From the NCBI GenBank assembly GCA_023409675.1, contig JAEYRC010000156.1, positions 1 to 15,721 on the forward strand: 15,721 nucleotides of DNA, written 5' to 3'. Source of the stretch: Bacteroidota bacterium. GTDB lineage: Bacteria > Bacteroidota > Bacteroidia > Chitinophagales > Chitinophagaceae. The notes beneath the pieces were generated by a model that searched no databases, was not told where the DNA came from, and saw only the letters and a program-made list of their open reading frames with translations. Shown piece by piece: positions 1 to 7,445 of this stretch. The number at the start of each line of letters is the position of its first letter. The stretch's first letter is position 1. A program made the position numbers and the translations under genes.

Positions 1-855
1 TTGATGCACCGAATAGTCGCGCATGAAGGAAAGCCTGTTTAAATCAGCATCGATCAGTGCATGCGCTTGTGCATCATTCAAATGAAACCGCAACAGTTGC
101 TGGTAAAGTTTTAAGGCCATGAGGTGCAGCGAACTGCTGTCGGTTTCGTCAGGAGCATAATCAATAAACACTTTCGCCGGCGCGAACACCGCGCTGTCTG
201 ACAACGTAAAGGAATAAGCCGGCCGGGTGATTAAGCGTTCTTCGTTGCGGAAATAGTCTATTGCCCGGTTGGCAAGCAGGTCGTAAAGGGTAGGGCGAAG
301 CTCGCGCGCATTTCCTTTAAGGAGTATTGTATCGTAATTACTGACTGGTGTAGCCTGAAGCACCTTTTCAGCTTCAAGGGATGAAAGATATAAACCGGCG
401 ATCTGCTTATGAAAATCTTCTGCCGACCAGGTTTCAATAGACGACCGCTCAAAGTTCACGGTGGTGGTGCGGTCGTACAGTTTCCAGCGAAGCTGATTAA
501 ACGCGTTGCGGTAAAGGTCGGCGGTTATACTCTTCAGGATTGACCGGGTAGGTTCTTTTGCCTCGGCAATTTCTTTTTCCAGCAGGGCAACCTGTTCGTT
601 AATGGTTTTTTCGGTGATCTGGTCTTCAAGACTGATTTTATACAACAGGCTTTTGATCAGCTCAGGATCATTACCCTCTTTTTTGGCCTGTTGATAAATA
701 ACATCTACCTGGTTGAGCGCCGTCTTTGGCAGCCGATCTTCTTCAAGAGTTTTTTGGATGTTTTCCCAGTTTTTGCGGTAATCGAAGGGAACCTGAGCCA
801 CGCAGCCTGTAAAGGTTACGATGCTCAGCACAAGAAAAAAGATATTTATTCTCAT
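1..855 (-). CDS. Alpha-2-macroglobulin family lipoprotein, N-terminal part (runs off the left edge)
   Basis: The frame is open from ATG at 855 down to base 1, giving 285 residues with no stop, so the 3' end lies outside the window. The first 17 residues are hydrophobic and end in TGC (Cys18), a lipoprotein signal peptide, so the product is probably an envelope-anchored lipoprotein. The segment that follows is a helical region I associate with the very large (about 2000-residue) alpha-2-macroglobulin-like proteins of Bacteroidota: an early run of Leu/Lys/Glu-rich helices, LYDRTTTVNF at about 125-134, and RPTLYDLLANRAIDYF at about 188-203. Family members are thought to trap proteases or protect the envelope. 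The MG, thioester and complement-like domains would lie further downstream and cannot be seen, so the family call rests on remembered N-terminal similarity. It is divergent from the small gene at 992; no convincing promoter of its own was found. Confidence 0.65.
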   Translation of the reverse strand, partial: MRINIFFLVLSIVTFTGCVAQVPFDYRKNWENIQKTLEEDRLPKTALNQVDVIYQQAKKEGNDPELIKSLLYKISLEDQITEKTINEQVALLEKEIAEAKEPTRSILKSITADLYRNAFNQLRWKLYDRTTTVNFERSSIETWSAEDFHKQIAGLYLSSLEAEKVLQATPVSNYDTILLKGNARELRPTLYDLLANRAIDYFRNEERLITRPAYSFTLSDSAVFAPAKVFIDYAPDETDSSSLHLMALKLYQQLLRFHLNDAQAHALIDADLNRLSFMRDYSVHQ

Positions 856-939
856 AGCGTATGATGATAGTGTAATAATGCTTTGATGCACAGATGATTT
901 CTTTTGCATATTAAAACCTCAGGCAAAGCTGTTAATTAA

Positions 940-974
940 TTGTTTATTCGGGTGAAGCCCAAACCCTAACTTTG
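940..974 (+). promoter_or_regulatory. Bacteroidota-type promoter for the small membrane protein gene
   Basis: TAACTTTG at 967-974 matches the Bacteroidota -7 element TAnnTTTG exactly. A possible -33 TTG lies at 940-942 in an AT-rich stretch, with a 24-base spacer, slightly long for the class. The ATG at 992 would follow a leader of only about 10 bases. The -7 element is clear; the -33 assignment is weak. Confidence 0.5.
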
Positions 975-991
975 TGTAAAATGCAGCTTTT

Positions 992-1162
992 ATGGGTGTA
1001 TGGAAACAAATCGCGGAATACCTCTATCTCAGGAAACCGGATCCTGATGCGCCTCGTACTACCTGGATGAAATACATGCATGGGATCAACCGGATTTCCA
1101 TTTTTCTATTCCTTGTGGCCATGGTAATTCTGCTGTTAAAACTTTTTGTGTTCAAACGGTAA
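992..1162 (+). CDS. Small single-pass membrane protein, DUF6728-like, 56 aa
   Basis: ATG at 992 to TAA at 1160-1162 encodes 56 residues. The N-terminal half is polar and positively charged (KQIAEYLYLRKPDPDAP). A motif of the form WMKYMHGINRIS follows at about 25-36, then one hydrophobic helix (about 37-53) and a short basic tail, KLFVFKR. This layout fits a cytoplasmic N-terminus with one inner-membrane helix. It resembles the DUF6728 proteins of Bacteroidota (roughly 55-70 residues, unknown function); that assignment is from memory. Support for a real gene: a perfect TAnnTTTG element 17 bases upstream, the coherent membrane-protein pattern, and a stop codon ending 3 bases before the stop of lpxB on the other strand. 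Confidence 0.75.
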   Translation: MGVWKQIAEYLYLRKPDPDAPRTTWMKYMHGINRISIFLFLVAMVILLLKLFVFKR

Positions 1163-1165
1163 TGC

Positions 1166-2320
1166 TTATACGGCCGCAGCCATGGAATGGCTGGAATGAC
1201 GGGCTGCCTCCTGAACAATAATTTTTGCGGCACGCTCCGAAGGACGCCCTTCTGTTTTGAGTATACGTTTCAGCTCCCTGTAATCATCAAGCATGGTTTT
1301 GATATGCTGCTTATCGTGCAGAATTTTTTCCAGCTCACGGCGTATATTCTCCACCGTCATCTCCTGCTGGATCAGTTCTTTTACTACTTCCCGGTTCATG
1401 ATCAGGTTTACCAGGGATATAAACTTCACTTTAATTAGGCGCCTGGCGATCTGGTAGGAAATTGCCGAACCCTTATAGCAAACTACCTGTGGTACTTCAA
1501 ACAAGGCGGTTTCCAGGGTAGCGGTACCGGAAGTTACCAGTGCTGCCTTTGATTGTAACAGCAATGCATAGGTCTTTTTCCGGATGGAGCGCACGTTGCC
1601 ATACTTTTCCATGAACGGTTGATAAAAGGCATCATCGATGGAGTTGGACTTGGCAATAATAAAACGGTGATCCGGAAAATATTTTGAAGCTTCCAGCATG
1701 ATCGGTAGCTTGACCGCTATCTCCTGTTTCCTGCTTCCGGGTAGTAGGGCAACAATATTTTTTTCATTCAGGGGTGAATCGATTGCCGGAGGTATGCGCG
1801 AAAGTTCTTCCGTGGCCTGTTCCACCACTTCTACCAGGGGGTGACCGATATATTCCACTTCATATTTCCACCGGGAATAAAAACTTTTTTCAAAGGGTAG
1901 AATAACGATCATCTTATCAACATATTCCCGAATGCCTTTAACACGGCTTTCTTTCCAGGCCCATACCTGCGGAGAAATATAATAAACTGTGCGAATGCCT
2001 TTCGATTTAGCCCATCGGGCAATGCGCAGGTTGAATCCAGGATAATCGATCAAGACCAGCACGTCGGGGTTGAATGCCTCTATATCAGTTTTGCAGAACC
2101 GAAGGTTGCGCATGATGGTGGGCAGGTTGCTTATTACCTCGATAAATCCCATAAAGGCCAGGTCGCGGTAATGTTTTACAAGTTCACCCCCGGCTTCCTG
2201 CATCATATCGCCACCCCAGCAGCGGATCAACGCCGTTTGATCGGCTTTAAATAATTCCCGGATAAGATTACTGCCATGAAGGTCGCCGGAAGCTTCTCCG
2301 GCGATGATATAATATCGCAT
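1166..2320 (-). CDS. lpxB: Lipid-A-disaccharide synthase LpxB
   Basis: The 384-residue product joins UDP-2,3-diacylglucosamine to lipid X to make the lipid A disaccharide, at the cytoplasmic face of the inner membrane. Family signatures run in order: AGEASGDLHGSNLIREL at 7-23, ISPQVWAWKESRVKGI at 115-130, ILPFEKSFY at 140-148, GHPLVE at 159-164, LLPGSRKQEI at 192-201, and VTSGTATLETA at 262-272, followed by the conserved C-terminal region around 280-315. Length is normal for LpxB. The start chosen is ATG at 2320, giving MRYYIIAGEASG; an in-frame ATG at 2341 would add seven residues before the usual N-terminus and is less likely. It is the last gene of a surE - membrane protein - lpxB operon, 53 bases after the middle gene. 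The stop lies 3 bases from the stop of the convergent small gene. Confidence 0.95.
   Translation of the reverse strand: MRYYIIAGEASGDLHGSNLIRELFKADQTALIRCWGGDMMQEAGGELVKHYRDLAFMGFIEVISNLPTIMRNLRFCKTDIEAFNPDVLVLIDYPGFNLRIARWAKSKGIRTVYYISPQVWAWKESRVKGIREYVDKMIVILPFEKSFYSRWKYEVEYIGHPLVEVVEQATEELSRIPPAIDSPLNEKNIVALLPGSRKQEIAVKLPIMLEASKYFPDHRFIIAKSNSIDDAFYQPFMEKYGNVRSIRKKTYALLLQSKAALVTSGTATLETALFEVPQVVCYKGSAISYQIARRLIKVKFISLVNLIMNREVVKELIQQEMTVENIRRELEKILHDKQHIKTMLDDYRELKRILKTEGRPSERAAKIIVQEAARHSSHSMAAAV
1177..1193. other. 7-bp perfect inverted repeat at the tail-to-tail junction
   Basis: CAGCCAT (1177-1183), GGA loop, ATGGCTG (1187-1193). It lies inside the 3' end of lpxB and starts 15 bases after the stop of the convergent small gene. 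No U-run follows on either strand, so an intrinsic terminator is doubtful; the hairpin could still shape the 3' ends of the two converging transcripts. Confidence 0.25.
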
Positions 2321-2373
2321 CCAGAATCGTTTTAGGTGCAAAGTACGTAAAAACGCGGCCGGCTTATTCCGGC

Positions 2374-2670
2374 CTACAAAAGGAACTTCAACAATAATGC
2401 CCCGATAGCGTAAACCAGGGTAACCGCAAAAATCCCCTTGGCGGTCTGGTCGCGCTGCGAATTAATATAATACGTAAACAATGCGATATTCAAAATGAGG
2501 CAGGGGACGGATATGGCGGTGATCTGATTTTTATTTTCACCCACAAATTCCAGGAAATCGCCTACGGTAAATAGAGGATAGAACCGCACAAAATAGTAGA
2601 CCACCAGGCTCAGCAGCGGGCCAATAAAGCCCAGTATAAGGCCAAAGCGCAGGTCGTTTCGTTTGAACAT
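2374..2670 (-). CDS. Small three-helix membrane protein between surE and lpxB, 98 aa
   Basis: 98 residues with three hydrophobic segments at about 8-29, 48-68 and 78-97 and short charged loops, so it is very probably an inner-membrane protein. The ATG overlaps the surE stop in the arrangement TGATG (one shared base), implying translational coupling. It ends in a TAG stop 53 bases before the lpxB start. I recall small membrane proteins of this kind at the same place beside surE in other Bacteroidota, but know no function. Its position next to lpxB suggests, without proving, an envelope role. It shows no catalytic motif. Confidence 0.8.
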   Translation of the reverse strand: MFKRNDLRFGLILGFIGPLLSLVVYYFVRFYPLFTVGDFLEFVGENKNQITAISVPCLILNIALFTYYINSQRDQTAKGIFAVTLVYAIGALLLKFLL

Positions 2671-3455
2671 CAGCTTTTCCAGGTTTTTTCAAGTTTCTCT
2701 TTCAGAACGTAATTGGTAAGGTCAAATTGCACAGGCACCACGCTGATATAATTGTTTTTCAATGCCCAAACATCGGTATCCCGGCCTTTATCCATGTTTA
2801 CAAACTTGCCGGTAAGCCAGTAGTATTTACGGCCATTCGGGTCATCGCGCTCAAGAAATTCCTCCTGGTATTTGGCATAGGCCTGGCGGCACAATTTCAT
2901 CCCTTTCAGCAGTTTGGGGGGAACAGCGGGAATGTTAACATTCAGGATCAGGTGCTTGTCCATTTTTTTCTGCAGCATGTTTTCCACCAGCGTGGCCGCG
3001 CACTGCCGCGCTCCGCTGAAATCCGCTTCTATACTGTAGTCGAGCAGGGAGAAGCCAATAGACGGAATGCTTTCAATTGCGGCTTCAACGGCGGCCGACA
3101 TGGTTCCGGAGTAGATCACATTAATGGAATGATTGGCGCCATGGTTAATGCCGCTGAGGCAGATATCCGGCTTGCGGGGCAGAATTTTGTCCACTGCCAG
3201 TTTTACACAATCCACCGGAGTTCCGGTACACTGATAGGCATCGATATCACCAAAAATATCAACACGCGTCAGGCGCAGTGGCTGGCCGATGGTAATGGCA
3301 TGACCCATTCCGGATTGCGGCTTATCGGGTGCCACCACCACAATTCGCCCCAGATGTTTAACCGCTTCCACGAGATTTTTAATCCCGGGAGCTGAAATTC
3401 CATCATCGTTGGTGACCAGGATCAGCGGCTGTTCTTTCTGCTTAGTTTTTGCCAT
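2670..3455 (-). CDS. surE: 5'/3'-nucleotidase SurE
   Basis: 261 residues, normal for SurE, a metal-dependent cytoplasmic phosphatase acting on nucleoside monophosphates (in some species also on short polyphosphate). The N-terminal metal-binding motif VTNDDG is at 14-19 (Asp17, Asp18), followed by APDKPQSGMGH at 42-52 (the metal-site Ser48) and GTPVDCVKLA at 78-87. SGINHGAN at 101-108 holds the metal ligand Asn104, and YSGTMSAAVEA at 115-125 is the last signature. The start MAKTKQKEQP precedes the beta-strand LILVTNDDG at the usual distance. It is first in the operon with the small membrane gene and lpxB. On the minus strand, AACCTTTG at 3476-3469 is only a near match to TAnnTTTG, so the promoter remains uncertain. 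Confidence 0.95.
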   Translation of the reverse strand: MAKTKQKEQPLILVTNDDGISAPGIKNLVEAVKHLGRIVVVAPDKPQSGMGHAITIGQPLRLTRVDIFGDIDAYQCTGTPVDCVKLAVDKILPRKPDICLSGINHGANHSINVIYSGTMSAAVEAAIESIPSIGFSLLDYSIEADFSGARQCAATLVENMLQKKMDKHLILNVNIPAVPPKLLKGMKLCRQAYAKYQEEFLERDDPNGRKYYWLTGKFVNMDKGRDTDVWALKNNYISVVPVQFDLTNYVLKEKLEKTWKS

Positions 3456-3567
3456 AAAATGATGTAGTCAAAGGTTTTAGAGTTGTAAAAGTAATATTTC
3501 TTCCCATGGAACCCAGCCGTACCGATCGGATGATTGCAAATCGGCCGGTCTTTTTTTAATGGCAGCC

Positions 3568-3597
3568 TTGAATTTTACCCCGATTGAGTTACCTTTG
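3568..3597 (+). promoter_or_regulatory. Strong Bacteroidota housekeeping promoter for atpG
   Basis: TTG at 3568-3570, a 19-base spacer and TACCTTTG at 3590-3597 match the TTG-N17-23-TAnnTTTG consensus exactly. A T-tract at 3551-3557 could act as an upstream element. The leader to the ATG at 3679 would be about 75 bases and contains a small inverted repeat (ATCCGG at 3621-3626, CCGGAT at 3632-3637). This is the best promoter in the window. Confidence 0.75.
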
Positions 3598-3678
3598 CCC
3601 GCGGTTTTGAAGCCCCCGCAATCCGGTACACCCGGATGTATGGGGAATTAACCCGATCATTAATAATTCTACAATTCC

Positions 3679-4560
3679 ATGGCTGGTCAATTAAAAGAAG
3701 TTCGTAACAGGATCAAGTCGGTTCAGAATATGCAGCAGATTACCAAAGCAATGAAAATGGTAAGCGCTGCGAAACTTCGTAAAGCACAGGACAGCATTGT
3801 TCAGATGCGGCCCTATGCCCGTAAACTTCAGGAAGTGCTGAGCAATATCGTTAGCAGCCTGGATAACGAAGTGGGAATGAGCCTGGCCACTGAAAGACCC
3901 GTGGAACGCGTACTGCTGATCGTAATCACCAGCGATCGCGGACTTTGCGGCGCTTATAACGCCAACCTGATCAAACTGGCCCGCAACACCATTAATACCC
4001 ACTATGCAGCCCAGCATGCCCGCAATAATGTCACGCTCTGGACTATCGGTAAAAAAGGATTTGAACATTTTCAGAAAAGAGGCTTCAATGTCGACGCCAC
4101 CCATAAAGACATATTTATTAACCTGAACTTCGAAAGTGTTCAGGCCTGCTCCCAGGCTGCCGTCAGGGCATTTGAAGAAAAACAGTTTGATGTGGTGGAA
4201 CTGGTGTACAGCGAATTTAAAAACGCGGCTACCCAGGCCTTTACCGTAGAACGCTTTCTTCCAATACCTACTATCGCCGATGTTGATGGAAATAAAAAAA
4301 CCGACTTTATTTTTGAACCGGAAAAGGAGGCGCTGATCGCTGAATTAATGCCGAAGATTCTAAATACCCAATTGTATAAGGCGGTTCTTGATTCCAATGC
4401 GTCTGAACATGGCGCCCGGATGACGGCTATGGATAAAGCCTCTGAAAATGCCAGCGAAATGCTGCGGACGCTTCGGATCTCCTATAATCGTGCACGCCAG
4501 GCAGCCATCACTACCGAACTTACAGAGATCGTTAGCGGCGCTGCTGCCCTTCAGGGATAA
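3679..4560 (+). CDS. atpG: F1-ATPase gamma subunit AtpG
   Basis: 293 residues, the usual length. The gamma subunit is the central rotor stalk of F1 and couples proton flow in Fo to catalysis in the alpha3beta3 head. The N-terminal helix carries KEVRNRIKSVQNMQQITKAM (6-25) and KMVSAAKLRKAQ (26-37). The conserved core SDRGLCGAYNANLIK is at 85-99, and the C-terminal helix reads MTAMDKASENASEM followed by LRISYNRARQAAITTEL and EIVSGAAAL. It is not next to any other ATP synthase gene: surE is divergent upstream and scpB lies downstream. It has its own promoter, so its expression must be matched to an atp operon elsewhere. It probably reads through into scpB, 44 bases away. Confidence 0.96.
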   Translation: MAGQLKEVRNRIKSVQNMQQITKAMKMVSAAKLRKAQDSIVQMRPYARKLQEVLSNIVSSLDNEVGMSLATERPVERVLLIVITSDRGLCGAYNANLIKLARNTINTHYAAQHARNNVTLWTIGKKGFEHFQKRGFNVDATHKDIFINLNFESVQACSQAAVRAFEEKQFDVVELVYSEFKNAATQAFTVERFLPIPTIADVDGNKKTDFIFEPEKEALIAELMPKILNTQLYKAVLDSNASEHGARMTAMDKASENASEMLRTLRISYNRARQAAITTELTEIVSGAAALQG

Positions 4561-4604
4561 CCACCGGAATCACTTAATTTTTATCAGCACCCCGGGTGCC
4601 GCCT

Positions 4605-5519
4605 ATGGAAATCGGACATATCATACCACATATTGAAGCATTGGTTTTTGCCAGTGAACGCCCGCTGACGGCTATTGATATCACCGAGCTAATCAATAAT
4701 GCCTTTGGTTTTATGGAAGATAAGATCTCCATGGAACAGGTGGCTACGGCCCTCGATGGCATTATTGAGAAATACCAGGCTGAATTTTATCCCTTTGAAC
4801 TCCGCGAAAGCGGTGGCGGATGGCAGTTTCTGACCAAAAAAGAATACCACAAAACCATTGCGCAGCTCAATGGTGAAAAATACCTGAAACGCCTTTCCAA
4901 TGCCGCCCTGGAAACCCTGGCCATCATCGCCTACAAGCAACCCGTTACCAAAGCCGATATGGAAGCGATTCGGGGTGTAAGCTGCGATTATTCCATCCAG
5001 AAACTCCTGGAAAAGGAATTGGTGGTGATCACCGGCCGTGATGAGAACCTCCCCGGAAAGCCGCTGATCTATGCGACCAGCAAAAACTTCATGGATTATT
5101 TCGGACTGAATTCAGTGGAAGATTTACCAAAACTGAAAGAAATCTTCGATGAATCGATTGATCCAACCCGAACCACAATTTCATCATTACCGGAAGATAA
5201 TACAGAAGAACGGGTAGAGGAAGTATTAGCCATGGAACGAACGGATTCGTCTGCAGAACCTGTGGATGAACTGTCACCTGCACTGGAACCCGAAGCGGAA
5301 ACTGAAGAAGCAGGCATAGCTGAATCCGAAACAGCAGAGAACACTGATCCGGAAGAAACCATTGTGGCCGATACAGACAATACGGTTGATGATACTGAAC
5401 GTACAGAAGTACATCCGGATTTGCCGGCTGAGGATATGAGCCCCGACACCGACCCGGAAACTATACCTGACGATCAACCGAAAACCGCTGACGATCCGGA
5501 AAAAGACCAGGAGAGCTGA
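4605..5519 (+). CDS. scpB: Segregation and condensation protein ScpB with long acidic tail
   Basis: 304 residues from ATG at 4605; a GTG at 4596 would add three residues. ScpB binds ScpA in the SMC-ScpAB condensin that compacts and segregates the chromosome. The two winged-helix domains span about 1-180: HIEALVFASERPLT at 9-22, GGWQFLTKKEY at 71-81, the signature LSNAALETLAIIAYKQPVTK at 97-116, IRGV at 122-125 and GRDENLPGKPLIYATSKNF at 144-162. From about 195 to the end the chain is dominated by Glu, Asp, Thr, Ser and Pro, with very few basic or hydrophobic residues, and is surely disordered. Classical ScpB proteins end near the folded part. No scpA or smc is in the window. It probably shares the atpG transcript. 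Confidence 0.93.
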   Translation: MEIGHIIPHIEALVFASERPLTAIDITELINNAFGFMEDKISMEQVATALDGIIEKYQAEFYPFELRESGGGWQFLTKKEYHKTIAQLNGEKYLKRLSNAALETLAIIAYKQPVTKADMEAIRGVSCDYSIQKLLEKELVVITGRDENLPGKPLIYATSKNFMDYFGLNSVEDLPKLKEIFDESIDPTRTTISSLPEDNTEERVEEVLAMERTDSSAEPVDELSPALEPEAETEEAGIAESETAENTDPEETIVADTDNTVDDTERTEVHPDLPAEDMSPDTDPETIPDDQPKTADDPEKDQES

Positions 5520-5562
5520 AAAGTCCGCCTTCCCTTTCCAAAATAATTCGCTTCCGCTTTAT

Positions 5563-5570
5563 TATATTCG
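5563..5570 (+). promoter_or_regulatory. Possible -7 element directly before lysA
   Basis: TATATTCG differs from TAnnTTTG at one position (C for T) and ends 7 bases before the lysA ATG, so the transcript would be almost leaderless. No good TTG was found at the right distance. lysA may equally be read from the atpG promoter through the 58-base gap after scpB. Confidence 0.25.
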
Positions 5571-5577
5571 CATTCTT

Positions 5578-6825
5578 ATGTCTCCAACCATACCTGCAGA
5601 AACTCTTCTCGCAATGGGTAAGCATTTTGGCACGCCCTTATATGTTTACCATGCCGATACAATCGAAAAACAATTCAATACTATAAAGGAGGCTTTCCGC
5701 GACAGCAATACCCGTTTTTTTTATGCCTGTAAAGCCTTAACAAATTTGAGTATCCTAAAGGTTATCCGGGAAACCGGCTGTGGTATTGATTGCAGTTCCA
5801 TCAATGAGGTGCATCTGGCACTGCGGGCAGGATTTCTTCCCGAAAATATCTTGTACACCTCCAGCTCCATTGCGTTTGAAGAAATCATAACGGCTAAAGA
5901 AATCGGCGTTAACATTAATATCGACAGTTATTCAAATCTGGAAAAATTCGCCCGCTGCTATGGAAACACGTATGGAGTTGGAATACGGTTGCGACCCGGA
6001 ATTATGGCAGGAGGAAACCTGAAAATTTCCACCGGACATAATAAAAGCAAATTCGGTATTCCGCTCAATCAGCTGGATGCCGTTCAGTCGCTGATCAGTA
6101 CCTATGGCTTAAAAGTGCGGGGCTTACATATTCATACGGGCAGCGATGTTAAGGATGCGGAAGTTTTTCTAAAAGGGGTGGGTGTATTGTTTGAACTTGC
6201 TTCATCATTTCCGGATCTGCAATACCTCGACCTGGGAGGTGGTTTTAAAGTCGCCTATCACGATCAGGATACTGAAATTGATATGACAGCACTGGGGCAA
6301 AAACTGGGGAAAGCCTTTGCAGCTTTCCAACAGCAACACCAGCGCGAACTTCAGTTCTGGTTTGAACCTGGAAAATACCTGGTGAGTAAAGCCGGCTATT
6401 TCCTGACATCGGTTAATGTGCTGAAACCTACGGATACCATTCATTTTGCTGGTGTAAACAGCGGCTTCAATCATTTGATCCGTCCTATGTTCTATGATGC
6501 GTATCATCATATCGAAAATATCAGCAACCCCGGAGCAAGCAAACAGATCTATACAGTGGTGGGAAATATCTGCGAAACGGATACCTTTGGTACAGACCGG
6601 GAAATTGCCGAGTTGCGGGAAGGAGACATGCTTTTATTTTACAATGCCGGAGCATACGGAATGGAAATGGCCTCTAACTATAACTCACGGTTTAGGCCAG
6701 CCGAAGTTATGGTAAAAGGGGAAGCGGTTTACCTGATCCGCCAAAGGGAAGAGTTGGATGACCTGATCCGCAAGCAGGTGTTTGAAAAGGTCGACCTGCG
6801 AAAAACGCTTTTAGAAACTTCTTAA
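5578..6825 (+). CDS. lysA: Diaminopimelate decarboxylase LysA
   Basis: 415 residues, a fold-type III PLP enzyme that decarboxylates meso-diaminopimelate to L-lysine, the last step of lysine synthesis. The PLP lysine is Lys52 in FYACKALTN (48-56). The barrel continues with the His/Gly motif HIHTGSD at 184-190 and the phosphate-binding GGGF at 220-223. EPGKYLVS is at 263-270; many family members have Arg instead of Lys in EPGR. The second active-site half is CETDTFG at 332-338 (Cys332, Glu333), with FYNAGAYG at 354-361. These motifs fit DAP decarboxylase better than the related ornithine, arginine or carboxynorspermidine decarboxylases, though that distinction was made by eye. The ATG at 5578 gives a compact N-terminus. 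The DUF4442 gene follows after 40 bases. Confidence 0.94.
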   Translation: MSPTIPAETLLAMGKHFGTPLYVYHADTIEKQFNTIKEAFRDSNTRFFYACKALTNLSILKVIRETGCGIDCSSINEVHLALRAGFLPENILYTSSSIAFEEIITAKEIGVNINIDSYSNLEKFARCYGNTYGVGIRLRPGIMAGGNLKISTGHNKSKFGIPLNQLDAVQSLISTYGLKVRGLHIHTGSDVKDAEVFLKGVGVLFELASSFPDLQYLDLGGGFKVAYHDQDTEIDMTALGQKLGKAFAAFQQQHQRELQFWFEPGKYLVSKAGYFLTSVNVLKPTDTIHFAGVNSGFNHLIRPMFYDAYHHIENISNPGASKQIYTVVGNICETDTFGTDREIAELREGDMLLFYNAGAYGMEMASNYNSRFRPAEVMVKGEAVYLIRQREELDDLIRKQVFEKVDLRKTLLETS

Positions 6826-6865
6826 ATATAACCTATTGAACGGAGCACAGGATTTTATCACCGGT

Positions 6866-7321
6866 ATGACGCATCCGCTTAAATTCCGGCTCTTTTTACT
6901 GAGCAGGCTTCCTGCCGCTTTTTTTTCGGGTGTAAAAGTCGATCAGCTCACTGAGGAAAGTTGTACGGCATCCGTACCGTATCGCTTGTTTACCCGCAAT
7001 CCTTTTCGCTCCACCTATTTTGCCTGCCTGGCCATGGCTGCGGAAATGAGCAGCGGCGCGCTGGCTATGGCTCACCTCTACAATAGAAAGCCTGCGGTGT
7101 CTATGCTGGTAACCGGCTTTGAATCTTCCTATCACAAAAAAGCGGTGTCCCGCACCTTTTTTACCTGCAATGCCGGAGAATTATTTCGGGAGGCAATTGA
7201 AAAAACCATTGCTACCGGAGAAGCGCAAACTGTCAGGGCGGTTGCAACGGGTCGGTCGGCTAGTGGCGACCTGATAGCAGAAGCGATCATCACCTGGTCT
7301 TTTCTGGTCCGAAAAAAATAA
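6866..7321 (+). CDS. DUF4442 hotdog-fold protein, possible acyl-CoA thioesterase
   Basis: 151 residues from ATG at 6866. An upstream in-frame TTG at 6836 would add ten residues lacking a clear role, so the ATG is preferred. The chain fits a single hotdog domain of the DUF4442/PaaI-like group. A leading helix with LSRLPAAFFSGVKV is at 12-25, followed by a beta strand CTASVPYR and the conserved turn FTRNPFRSTYFACLAMAAEM at 42-61, where the hotdog helix begins. Beta strands at 78-90, 95-102, 118-128 and 136-148 (ending ITWSFLVR) follow. Hotdog proteins of this kind usually hydrolyse or bind acyl-CoA thioesters, but the substrate of this family is not established and no catalytic residue is assigned. 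It lies 40 bases after lysA and is probably co-transcribed, without an evident metabolic link. Confidence 0.75.
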   Translation: MTHPLKFRLFLLSRLPAAFFSGVKVDQLTEESCTASVPYRLFTRNPFRSTYFACLAMAAEMSSGALAMAHLYNRKPAVSMLVTGFESSYHKKAVSRTFFTCNAGELFREAIEKTIATGEAQTVRAVATGRSASGDLIAEAIITWSFLVRKK

Positions 7322-7371
7322 GCGCTGTTTCGGCTCCTCATTACGGTTATTCTATCCACCGCAATAGTTCA

Positions 7372-7379
7372 AACTTTTG
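7372..7379 (+). promoter_or_regulatory. Possible -7 element for the beta-CASP gene
   Basis: AACTTTTG is one base off TAnnTTTG, 66 bases before the ATG at 7446, in the 124-base gap after the DUF4442 gene. No convincing -33 TTG was seen. Weak. Confidence 0.25.
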
Positions 7380-7445
7380 TACATTGAGGGAATAAATATT
7401 AATAGAAATAATTTTTTCTCAGCTTCTGTTCAAAACTACCACCTG

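Noticed and set aside
2727..3395. 222-codon open frame on the plus strand opposite surE
   Set aside because: Lies entirely antisense to a clearly conserved SurE; its translation is His/Phe/Asn-rich without domain-like pattern, as expected of a shadow frame.
3518..3557. Hairpin followed by a T-run resembling a plus-strand terminator
   Set aside because: The stem has a large internal mismatch, and no plus-strand gene precedes it; the T-run fits better as an AT-rich element upstream of the atpG promoter.
5096..5449. Serine-rich 117-codon minus-strand frame opposite the scpB tail
   Set aside because: The Ser/Val/Ala-rich translation is the reverse reading of the Glu/Asp/Thr-rich tail; not an independent gene.
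6836..6865. TTG start for the DUF4442 gene
   Set aside because: Adds ten residues with no conserved pattern; ATG 6866 begins just before the first expected helix.
7377..7445. Upstream TTG start for the beta-CASP gene
   Set aside because: The 23 extra residues are unlike the family; MKIAFHGAARTVTGS from ATG 7446 is the normal N-terminus, and the TTG overlaps a possible promoter element.
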